A stretch of DNA of 11,855 nucleotides from CAZYPU01 sp049642705 (GTDB lineage Bacteria; Omnitrophota; Gorgyraeia; JABMRN01; RBG-13-46-9): positions 1-11,855 of the forward strand of contig JBARPB010000027.1 of the NCBI GenBank assembly GCA_049642705.1, read 5' to 3'. Below are positions 5,710 through 11,855 of this stretch, piece after piece. The translations under genes and the position numbers were made by a program. The stretch's first letter is position 1. Each line of letters begins with the position of its first letter. The notes below the pieces were generated by a model. That model searched no databases and was not told where the DNA came from. It worked only from the letters and a program-made list of their open reading frames with translations.

Positions 5710-6845
5710 AACCCCCTCGCTTCCTCCCTCGCCTCTCTGTCAACATAAAGTATCTCATCCAGCGATGGTTCTTTGATGTTTCTATGCCGCGACAGAACCT
5801 TCTTAACAATATCTACGATTGCGGTAAATTTAATCTTCCCTTCGAGGTAAAGCTGTACCGCTTCTTCGTTGGCGCTATTAAGGCACGCGGGGTACGTGCC
5901 GCCTTTTTTCGCCGCTTCGTAGCAGATCCCGAGCGCCGGAAAAGCTTTTAGGTTCGGCTTTTGAAATGAAATGTTTTTGATTTTTGAAAAATCGAGCCGC
6001 CTGAGCCGCGACCTTACCCTTTCGGGGTAACTCAAGGCATAAAAAATGGGGATTTTCATATCGGGATAGAAGAGATTCGCTATTAAATTTCCATCGTTAA
6101 ACTCCACCATGGAATGAATAATGGCTTCGGGGTGAAGGAGTACCTCTATTTTCGAGGTGCTTATTCCGAAAAGGTGGCTTGCTTCGATAACCTCAAGGCC
6201 CTTGTTCATCATCGTCGCCGAATCCACTGAAATTTTCCTTCCCATTTTCCAGACGGGGTGCGCCAGTACCTGGCGCGGCTTCAATTTATCGAATATGCTT
6301 TTCGAAACATTTTTTAAAGGGCCCCCTGTTCCCATGAGAAAGATCTTATTTATAGCGGTTTTGTCTTTTCCGTTTATGCACTGGAATATGGAATTATGCT
6401 CGCTATCTACGGGTATGATTTGCACGCGGCGGGTGCGCGCCATGTTCATAATTATCGAGCCTGCCGAGACCACGGATTCCTTGTTGGCAAGAGCGATTCT
6501 CTTTTTTGCCCTGATAGCGGATACAAGCGGGAGTATCCCCGATGTGCCGCTTACGGCCACGATGACTATATCGGCATCCGGCATCGACGCCACTTCGCTT
6601 ACGCCGTCTAATCCTTTGAGGACCTTTCGGGGCTCTTTGAGCGCACGTTTCAGCTCGTTGTACCGCGAGACATCGCCGAGCGCAAGAAGGCGCGGTTTAA
6701 AACGGTTCGCCTGCCGGGCAAGAAGTTCCGCATTCCGGTTTGCAGTAAGAGCAACAACCCTGAAAGCGCCTTTGTGCCGCGCTATCACATCGAGCGCATT
6801 TGTGCCGACCGAACCCGTCGAGCCGAGTATGGCGATTTTTTTCAT
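5703..6845 (-). CDS. dxr: 1-deoxy-D-xylulose 5-phosphate reductoisomerase
   Basis: Dxr converts DXP to MEP with NADPH, the committed step of the MEP pathway and the target of fosmidomycin. The 380-residue product has the Rossmann NADPH motif GSTGSVG (8-14), ALANKES (118-124) and the metal ligands D147 and E149 in PVDSEHN. E218 is in MNKGLEVIEA, HPVWKMG is at 196-202, and HPEAIIHSMVEF lies in the C-terminal half. The substrate loop reads GTGGPL (172-177), where E. coli has GSGGPF. The Ser that contacts the phosphonate is therefore Thr173. The ATG overlaps the cdsA stop as ATGA, and no Shine-Dalgarno precedes it, so translation should depend on ribosomes finishing cdsA. Length is slightly below the usual 390-400. 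All catalytic residues I can place are present. Confidence 0.97.
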   Translation of the reverse strand: MKKIAILGSTGSVGTNALDVIARHKGAFRVVALTANRNAELLARQANRFKPRLLALGDVSRYNELKRALKEPRKVLKGLDGVSEVASMPDADIVIVAVSGTSGILPLVSAIRAKKRIALANKESVVSAGSIIMNMARTRRVQIIPVDSEHNSIFQCINGKDKTAINKIFLMGTGGPLKNVSKSIFDKLKPRQVLAHPVWKMGRKISVDSATMMNKGLEVIEASHLFGISTSKIEVLLHPEAIIHSMVEFNDGNLIANLFYPDMKIPIFYALSYPERVRSRLRRLDFSKIKNISFQKPNLKAFPALGICYEAAKKGGTYPACLNSANEEAVQLYLEGKIKFTAIVDIVKKVLSRHRNIKEPSLDEILYVDREAREEARGLC

Positions 6846-7666
6846 AACGCGGGTAATAGAATTTTAATGTAGAAATAGAATATGGGGGCCGTGAAAAGGA
6901 GGCTGTCTATTACGTCGAGCACGCCGCCGAGGCCCGGCAACTCGCGGCCTGAGTCCTTCACATCAAAGTCCCTTTTGAAAAGGCTTTCCACAAGGTCGCC
7001 GACCTGGCCTATTATGCCCAAGAGAAACCCGAGCAAAAGGACGTGGATATACGAAAAATCCACCAGGAAGATGCCCTTGCACAAAAAAGCGGATGCCACA
7101 CTGAAAACAAGCCCGCCGATGGCGCCTTCCTTTGTCTTGCGCGGGCTTATGCGCGAAATGAGGGGGTGCTTTCCGAATCTCTTTCCTATAAAATAAGCGC
7201 CCATGTCGCCCATTTTCGTCACTACAATGAGGAAGGCGACGAGCCCGACGCCGCCGGCCAGGTATTTTATCTTTATAAGAAACGAGAAGAACCAGCTTAT
7301 GTAAAATAGGGCAAGAAGCGTAAGCGCGACGCTCATAAGGTGGTCTTTGGTGCTTTCCCTCCTTATAAGCTGAAGCACAAACATGAAAAGGCACGCTATG
7401 ACGATGAAGAAAGGCTCCAGGTTAGCGTAACCCTCGCCGAGGTGGAGGTATGTAACTATCGGGATGATGACTCCGGCGGTTATGCCGAAGTATTTATATA
7501 CGACGATTCCTTTCGTTTCGACTATGGAAAAAAATTCGTATAGCGCTGCGCCTATAAAAAGCATCGTCATGAGGCAGAAAACCCAGTTCGGGAGGATAAA
7601 CGTCACAAGGTATGCCAGAAGAGCGACTACGAGCGAGGTGGCGACCCTTTTAAGTATGTCAGCCAC
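6842..7666 (-). CDS. cdsA: Phosphatidate cytidylyltransferase (CDP-diacylglycerol synthase)
   Basis: CdsA makes CDP-diacylglycerol and PPi from phosphatidate and CTP in the inner membrane, feeding all phospholipid synthesis. I place the start at GTG 7666, giving 274 residues. AAGGAG lies five bases before it and the GTG overlaps the uppS stop. A TTG at 7696 is in frame but would add ten polar residues inside uppS. About eight hydrophobic segments are visible. The conserved C-terminal half has GDMGAYFIGKRFGKH (153-167), SPRKTKEGAIGG (174-185) and the family signature starting SLFKRDFDVKDSG (228-240). The signature continues ELPGLGGVLDVIDS, so the common His of PGHGG is Leu246 and the Arg of DRxD is Val252. 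D251 and D254 are kept. This variant is, from memory, usual in PVC-group relatives. It overlaps dxr by four bases. Confidence 0.94.
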   Translation of the reverse strand: MADILKRVATSLVVALLAYLVTFILPNWVFCLMTMLFIGAALYEFFSIVETKGIVVYKYFGITAGVIIPIVTYLHLGEGYANLEPFFIVIACLFMFVLQLIRRESTKDHLMSVALTLLALFYISWFFSFLIKIKYLAGGVGLVAFLIVVTKMGDMGAYFIGKRFGKHPLISRISPRKTKEGAIGGLVFSVASAFLCKGIFLVDFSYIHVLLLGFLLGIIGQVGDLVESLFKRDFDVKDSGRELPGLGGVLDVIDSLLFTAPIFYFYIKILLPAL

Positions 7667-8372
7667 CGTATCTCCTTTTTCTCTTCTGGTAATCAAGGAT
7701 GGCGTACTTTAAGTCCTTTTTTCCAAAATCAGGCCAGAGTTTTTTTGTTATATAGATCTCTGCGTAGGAAATCTGCCACAAGAGAAAATTGCTCACCCTT
7801 GCCTCCCCGCTTGTCCTTATGAGAAGGTCGGGGTCCGGCAGGCCCGCGGTATAGAGGTAATCGCCGAAATTCTCTTCGGAAATGTCATCGGGGCGAATAC
7901 GCCCTTTTTTTACCTCTTCGGCGATTTTTCTGGCGGCGTCGACAATCTCGGACCTTGAGCCGTAATTGAGCGCCAGGTTTACGAGGATGGCGCTATTGTG
8001 TATCGTCTTTGCCTCTATCTTCCTTAATTTAAGCTGAATCGAAGGGGGAAGGCCGCTTATCCTTCCTATCGCGCGGACACGTATGCCTTCTTTGGCAATC
8101 TTTTCCGTCTCGCGGTCCAGGTAGCCCTCCAGGAGCCCCATAAGGGCGTCTATCTCTTTGCTGGATCTCTTCCAGTTCTCCGTCGAGAATGCATAAAGGG
8201 TTAAAATCTTTATTCCGAGTTCGCGGGCGGCTTTTATTACTTCTTCCACGCTTTTTACGCCGGCTCTGTGTCCCGCGACCTTGGGCAGGCGCCTACATCT
8301 TGCCCACCTGCCGTTTCCGTCCATTATTATCCCGACGTGTTTCGGAATTTTCGAGTGGTCTATTTTGCCCAA
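7659..8372 (-). CDS. uppS: Isoprenyl transferase / undecaprenyl diphosphate synthase
   Basis: UppS adds isopentenyl units in cis to farnesyl diphosphate, making the C55 lipid carrier for peptidoglycan and O-antigen and releasing one PPi per condensation. The 237-residue product has the catalytic motif IMDGNGRWA (16-24, D18), GHRAG (34-38), FSTENW (62-67) and NLALNYGSR (132-140). LIRTSGE is at 184-190, followed by SNFLLWQISYAEIY (194-207) with metal-site E205. The start is TTG 8372, supported by AGAGG seven bases upstream. The only nearby ATG, Met17, would remove the catalytic Asp region. It overlaps the lipoprotein gene by 13 bases and cdsA by eight. The uppS-cdsA pair is conserved across bacteria. 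Chain length of the product cannot be read from the sequence. Confidence 0.96.
   Translation of the reverse strand: MGKIDHSKIPKHVGIIMDGNGRWARCRRLPKVAGHRAGVKSVEEVIKAARELGIKILTLYAFSTENWKRSSKEIDALMGLLEGYLDRETEKIAKEGIRVRAIGRISGLPPSIQLKLRKIEAKTIHNSAILVNLALNYGSRSEIVDAARKIAEEVKKGRIRPDDISEENFGDYLYTAGLPDPDLLIRTSGEARVSNFLLWQISYAEIYITKKLWPDFGKKDLKYAILDYQKRKRRYGG
7672..7677 (-). promoter_or_regulatory. Shine-Dalgarno fixing the cdsA start
   Basis: AAGGAG on the minus strand lies five bases before GTG 7666. It decides that start over the in-frame TTG at 7696. The site is inside the last codons of uppS, so ribosomes ending uppS can restart on cdsA. Confidence 0.75.
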
Positions 8373-9004
8373 TTCTCTGCCTCTAACTCCTCAAGGCCTT
8401 TTTTGGGGTATTGGGGAAGAATTACTATCTCGACGCGCCTGTTCTTCGCGCGGCCGGCGGCCGTTTTATTGTTTCCGATGGGGCGGAACTCGCCGTATCC
8501 CATCGTTGCAAGTCTTGCCGGGTCAATGTTGCCTACCTTTACAAGATAGTGGTAAACGTCGTTGGCCCTTGCGGTAGAAAGTTCCCTGTTTGATTTCCAG
8601 GACGAATATTTTATCGGCACGTTATCCGTGTGGCCCTCGATGCCTATCTCTTTATCGGCGGCCTTTGTTTTTATGACCGCCATGATTTTATCGAGTATCG
8701 GATAGGCCTCCGGCTTGATTTTCGCCTTGCCGGAATCGAAGAGTATGTTATTCGCAAGCGTTATGACGAGGCCTCTGTCGGCTACGTCAAGGCCGACTTT
8801 CTCACCCCGCAGCTGGCGCTGGAGTTCCCTTTTCATTTCTTCAAACTGTTTCTTTTCCTCGGCCCTTAACTCGCCGAGCCTTTCCACCTCGCCCGATAAC
8901 TCCTCTATCCTTGCCTTATCCTTCGGGCTTTTCTTGTAAATCTTCACGGCACAGCCCGTGATAAATAGAGCCGAAACCACCAGCAAAATCAACATCTTGC
9001 GCAT
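8360..9004 (-). CDS. OmpA-family peptidoglycan-binding lipoprotein
   Basis: This is probably an outer-membrane lipoprotein that ties the envelope to peptidoglycan. From ATG 9004 the product is 214 residues. A GTG at 9010 is in frame but overlaps the Shine-Dalgarno. It has a short basic N-terminus, a hydrophobic stretch and lipobox FITGC with C18. Residue +2 is Ala, not the Asp that retains lipoproteins in the inner membrane. A charged, coiled-coil-like segment (about 28-66) precedes the OmpA/MotB-type domain (about 75-197). This contains ILFDSGKAKIKPEA, EGHTDNVPI (D127), NRELSTARA and KNRRVEIVI (R190), the residues that hold diaminopimelate in OmpA domains. The sequence resembles MotB/OmpA relatives, but no membrane helix other than the signal is present, so it is not MotB. 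It overlaps uppS by 13 bases. I assign no gene symbol because Pal-like and generic OmpA lipoproteins cannot be separated here. Confidence 0.88.
   Translation of the reverse strand: MRKMLILLVVSALFITGCAVKIYKKSPKDKARIEELSGEVERLGELRAEEKKQFEEMKRELQRQLRGEKVGLDVADRGLVITLANNILFDSGKAKIKPEAYPILDKIMAVIKTKAADKEIGIEGHTDNVPIKYSSWKSNRELSTARANDVYHYLVKVGNIDPARLATMGYGEFRPIGNNKTAAGRAKNRRVEIVILPQYPKKGLEELEAENWAK
8380..8384 (-). promoter_or_regulatory. Shine-Dalgarno supporting the TTG start of uppS
   Basis: AGAGG on the minus strand lies seven bases before TTG 8372, within the tail of the lipoprotein gene. It is the main sequence support for a non-ATG start of uppS. Confidence 0.6.
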
Positions 9005-9009
9005 AAACA

Positions 9010-9015
9010 CCTCCT
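9010..9015 (-). promoter_or_regulatory. Shine-Dalgarno fixing the lipoprotein start
   Basis: A full AGGAGG lies five bases before ATG 9004. The alternative GTG at 9008-9010 overlaps the last base of this site and could not use it, so the ATG is the start. It is the best ribosome binding site in the window and fills the 28-base gap after hppA. Confidence 0.85.
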
Positions 9016-9032
9016 GGTCATAAGCGCGACCT

Positions 9033-11129
9033 TTACATTAAACTGTACACCAGAATAAGCGAAGCGAATACGACAGAAACCATCGACATAAGTTTTATCA
9101 GAATATTAAGGCTCGGGCCGGACGTATCCTTAAAGGGATCGCCAACCGTGTCCCCGATAACCAAAAGCTTGTGCGAAGCGGAACCCTTGCCGCCGTGGGC
9201 GCCTTTCTCGACGTACTTCTTGGCATTATCCCAGGCGCCGCCTGAATTGGCCATGAATATGGCCATTACAAAACCGCTGGCAAGCGCTCCCATCAAGAGT
9301 CCTATAACGCCGTCGGGCCCAAGAAGAAACCCTACCGCGAGGGGGCTCGCCACCGCAAGGATACTCGGCAATATCATCTCCCTCTGCGCGGCGCTCGTGC
9401 ATATAGAGACGCAGCGTCCGTAATCCGGCTCGGCGGTTGAGTCAATGAGGCCTTTTATTTCTCTAAACTGACGCCTTACCTCCTCGACGATACTCTGGGC
9501 TGCTTTTCCCACCGCTTTCATCGTAAGCGAAGAGAATAAAAACGGGAGCATTGCGCCGACAAAAAGGCCGGATATTACCTGCGGGTTTACCAGACCTACG
9601 TCCACCTTCTCGCCCAGTAAATGTATCTGATCCCTGTAAGCCGCGATAAGCGCAAGGGACGTAAGGGCGGCGCTTCCTATGGCAAACCCCTTTCCGGTAG
9701 CGGCGGTCGTATTGCCGAGCGCGTCTAAAGCGTCGGTGCGCTCTCTCACTTTGGGATCCTGGTGCGACATCTGGGCGATGCCGCCCGCGTTATCCGCTAC
9801 GGGGCCGTATGCGTCGGCAGCAAGCGTGATTCCGAGGGTGCTCAACATCCCTACCGCGGCAATGCCCACGCCGTAAAGTCCGGCCGAAAACTTAACTGCT
9901 TCAGCAGCATAGAAACTCGCGAAGTGATAGCTTGCCAGTATGGCTACGGCTACCGTTATTACGGGAATCGCCGTCGATAGCATGCCCACCGAAAGCCCTC
10001 CTATAATTACGGGGGCCCCGCCCGATATGGAAGCCTGGACAATCGAACGCGTGGGAGGGTATCTATCCGAAGTGAAAAATTCGGTCGAAAAACCTATAAC
10101 GAGCCCCGCCAGAAGCCCCGAAATAACAGCCCCGTATACGCCCATGTCTTCCGGCAGGAAATTCTTTACGATAAAGAACGAACCTATTGCAACCAAAATG
10201 GCGCTTATAAAAATACCTTTTCTAAGCGCGAATAAAAGTTCCCCCTGTTCGGCTTTTTCTCTGGTCTTGACGAAAAATGTCCCGATAATGCTTGCCAGAA
10301 TCCCAACAGCAGCTATCAAAAGCGGTATCATAACGCCTTTAACCCCGAAACCGCCGGTTACGGCAAGCACCATGGTCGCGACAATCGAGCCAACGTAGGA
10401 CTCGTAAAGGTCCGCTCCCATGCCAGCCACGTCGCCGACATTATCGCCGACATTATCGGCTATGACGGCGGGGTTTCGCGGGTCATCTTCCGGGATGCCT
10501 ATCTCCACCTTGCCCACGAGGTCGGCGCCGACATCGGCTGCCTTCGTGTAAATGCCCCCTCCAACGCGGGCGAAAAGCGCCATGAGGCTCGCACCCATCT
10601 CGAAGGTGAGCATTGTGCCTGTAATATACTCGATACGCTGCGCCTGATCGGCAACGACATTTATGTGCGTGTAGTAATAATCCAGCACGTAATACCATAT
10701 GGAAAGGTCAAGAAGTCCGAGTCCCACGACGGCAAGCCCCATTACTGTTCCGCTTGAAAAGGCGATCCTCAAGCCCTTGTTGAGGCTTTCTTTCGCGGCG
10801 TTAGCGGTTCTTACGTTTGCCTGCATGGCCACCTTCATGCCGGCAAACCCGCAAAGCCCGCTAAAAAATCCTCCGGTCAAAAACGCGAAAGGCACGAATA
10901 TAGGAAGATAGCCCCTCTTTGACAAAAAGAATAATAGGATAAATATAAGCGCGAAGAAGACGGCTATAACCGTGTACTGCCTCTTTATATAGGTAGAGGC
11001 TCCTTCCTGAATCGCTCTCTGGATTTTCACCATGCTTTCGTCGCCGGGCGGAGCCTTCATTATCCTGTAGACCAGGTAACTGGCGAATAAAAGCGCTATA
11101 ATCGAGCTTATCGGCGCGAGAATCAGCAT
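9033..11129 (-). CDS. hppA: K+-dependent membrane-bound ion-pumping pyrophosphatase
   Basis: HppA hydrolyses cytoplasmic PPi and pumps H+ and/or Na+ across the membrane. The 698-residue product is a full-length M-PPase with about 16 hydrophobic segments. Substrate motifs are present: AADVGADLVGKVE (197-209), EDDPRNPAVIADNVGDNVGD (214-233), ADAYGPVADNAGG (438-450) and VIGDTVGDPFKDTSGPS (657-673). In GNTTAATGKG (472-481), A476 and G479 are the residues of the K+-dependent subfamily. K+-independent enzymes have Lys and Thr there. E243 in ADLYESY fits the gate Glu of Na+-pumping and many K+-dependent H+-pumping enzymes, so ion choice stays open. The ATG lies 14 bases after purA, with only a weak purine-rich ribosome site. 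It stands upstream of several PPi-releasing genes (uppS, cdsA, proS). Confidence 0.96.
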   Translation of the reverse strand: MLILAPISSIIALLFASYLVYRIMKAPPGDESMVKIQRAIQEGASTYIKRQYTVIAVFFALIFILLFFLSKRGYLPIFVPFAFLTGGFFSGLCGFAGMKVAMQANVRTANAAKESLNKGLRIAFSSGTVMGLAVVGLGLLDLSIWYYVLDYYYTHINVVADQAQRIEYITGTMLTFEMGASLMALFARVGGGIYTKAADVGADLVGKVEIGIPEDDPRNPAVIADNVGDNVGDVAGMGADLYESYVGSIVATMVLAVTGGFGVKGVMIPLLIAAVGILASIIGTFFVKTREKAEQGELLFALRKGIFISAILVAIGSFFIVKNFLPEDMGVYGAVISGLLAGLVIGFSTEFFTSDRYPPTRSIVQASISGGAPVIIGGLSVGMLSTAIPVITVAVAILASYHFASFYAAEAVKFSAGLYGVGIAAVGMLSTLGITLAADAYGPVADNAGGIAQMSHQDPKVRERTDALDALGNTTAATGKGFAIGSAALTSLALIAAYRDQIHLLGEKVDVGLVNPQVISGLFVGAMLPFLFSSLTMKAVGKAAQSIVEEVRRQFREIKGLIDSTAEPDYGRCVSICTSAAQREMILPSILAVASPLAVGFLLGPDGVIGLLMGALASGFVMAIFMANSGGAWDNAKKYVEKGAHGGKGSASHKLLVIGDTVGDPFKDTSGPSLNILIKLMSMVSVVFASLILVYSLM

Positions 11130-11143
11130 CTATTTTCTTTTCT

Positions 11144-11855
11144 TCATTCTACCGTTATCGTTTGCTTCCTATCCGAACCGACGGAGATAAGGATAATCTT
11201 CGTATTAAGTATTTTCTGAATTTTCTTTAAATAATTTTTAGCGTTGTGCGGCAGTTTTATAAATGACGTTACGTTGGTCGTGTCCTTCATCCAGCCGTCT
11301 ACCTCCTCGTAAACCGGCTCGCAATTATTGAGCATATCTATATCGCTTTTGAAGCGCCCGAATGTTTCGCCTTTATATCTGTAGGCGACGCATATCTTTA
11401 TCTTTCCCAGCTCATCAAGGACGTCCAGCTTCGTAACAACTATTTCCGATATGCCGTTAACCATGATGGAATGCTTCACGAGACATGAATCGAACCAGCC
11501 GCATCTCCTGGGCCTTCCGGTTGTGGCGCCGAATTCAGACCCGCGCACCCTTATCTTCTTCATCATGTCTTCCGGGAATTCCGTAGGAAACGGCCCTTCC
11601 CCTACCCTTGTCGTATAGGCCTTGAGGACCCCCACCACCTTGCTTATCCTGGTAGGACCGATACCCGAACCCGTAAGCGCCCCGCCGGAGGTGGAGTTCG
11701 AGGAGGTAACAAAAGGGTATGTCCCGTAATCCACATCAAGCATCGTTCCCTGGGCGCCTTCGAATAGGATGGATTTTCTCCCCTTTATAGCGTTGTTCAA
11801 AAGCAAAGTGGTATCTCAGACGAACTCTTTTATCTCATCGGCGAGCCTAATGTAG
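11144..11855 (-). CDS. purA: Adenylosuccinate synthetase, C-terminal part, with an in-frame TGA near the window edge
   Basis: PurA joins IMP and aspartate using GTP, the first committed step to AMP. The visible frame runs from the window edge to TGA at 11144-11146. It contains ILFEGAQGTMLDVDYGTYPF, TSSN, GSGIGPTR, TTRVGEGPFPTE, ATTGRPRRCGWFD, VTKLDVLD and the usual ending ISVGSDRKQTI. The frame is interrupted by TGA at 11816-11818. Upstream of it the same frame still encodes PurA-like YIRLADEIKEFV, so FV-stop-DTTLLL aligns with the YVCDTSVVL of B. subtilis (from memory), the stop standing at Cys. A TTG at 11806 could only start a truncated protein lacking the N-terminal IMP/GTP site. A single-base error or a real nonsense mutation is likeliest, because TGA also ends this gene. 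The 5' end lies outside the window. Confidence 0.9.

Noticed and set aside
6157..6867. 236-residue open frame on the plus strand opposite dxr
   Set aside because: It is antisense to a complete Dxr with all catalytic motifs, is low in recognisable features and rich in Ser/Arg/Ala as expected of a shadow frame.
7667..7696. TTG 7696 as the start of cdsA
   Set aside because: It would add ten polar residues unlike CdsA N-termini and lies well inside uppS. GTG 7666 has AAGGAG at ideal spacing and overlaps the uppS stop.
11780..11820. Selenocysteine insertion at the purA TGA
   Set aside because: The bases after TGA show no stable hairpin with a GG-containing apical loop at the usual distance, and no selenoprotein form of PurA is known to me. 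Mutation or error is simpler.
11144..11855. TGA recoded as Trp or Gly (alternative genetic code)
   Set aside because: TGA ends nusA, rimP, rseP, dxr, cdsA, uppS and purA at the expected protein ends. Trp is encoded by TGG, for example at ProS residue 3.
1..11855. A defence island, mobile element, secretion or biosynthetic system
   Set aside because: Every long open frame on the coding strand is a recognised housekeeping gene, the genes are nearly contiguous, and there is no transposase, integrase, phage or toxin-like gene. The unusual signals are limited to leaders, repeats and domain loss.

Overview
The window is an ordinary-looking block of bacterial housekeeping genes, all on the minus strand and packed end to end. 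No stretch longer than about 90 bases lacks a gene. In transcription order (right to left) it reads: purA (5' end outside the window), hppA, an OmpA-family lipoprotein, uppS, cdsA, dxr, rseP, ispG, proS, then rimP, nusA and infB (3' end outside the window). The order uppS-cdsA-dxr-rseP-(ispG)-proS-rimP-nusA-infB is an old, widely conserved bacterial cluster. Most joints are overlaps of 4 to 22 bases, so translation is probably coupled along the chain.

The organism is a diderm: it has a lipobox OmpA-type protein and a site-2 protease. It uses the MEP route to isoprenoids (dxr, ispG) and a K+-dependent membrane pyrophosphatase. The CdsA signature reads PGLGG...DVIDS instead of the common PGHGG...DRxDS, and ProRS lacks the editing insertion. 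I infer an uncultured bacterium of the PVC/Omnitrophota type, but this is a guess from protein character, not a placement. The standard genetic code is used: seven of the eleven visible stops are TGA, including the one ending purA.

Two transcription units are likely. Genes from purA to proS show no internal promoter or terminator that I can see. At the proS/rimP boundary there is a very good sigma70-type promoter (TTGACA, 17-base spacer, TAATAT) overlapping the proS stop. About 35 bases after the expected start point comes a strong intrinsic terminator whose U-tract ends six bases before the rimP start codon. This looks like a premature-termination leader controlling rimP-nusA-infB. Such a leader is known in Bacillus subtilis as a NusA autoregulation device.

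The functional groups are: envelope lipid carriers and phospholipid precursors (uppS, cdsA, dxr, ispG), membrane proteolysis (rseP), PPi-driven ion pumping (hppA), peptidoglycan tethering (the lipoprotein), and translation/transcription (proS, rimP, nusA, infB). UppS, CdsA and ProRS all release PPi, the HppA substrate.

The most unusual content is small. Three unrelated palindromic or repeat elements sit inside or at the edge of conserved genes within 2.5 kb: two in frame inside ispG and one forming the end of rimP and the nusA leader. There is also a ProRS without its editing domain, and an in-frame TGA in purA 38 bases from the window edge. I did not find a defence system, mobile gene, CRISPR array or RNA gene.
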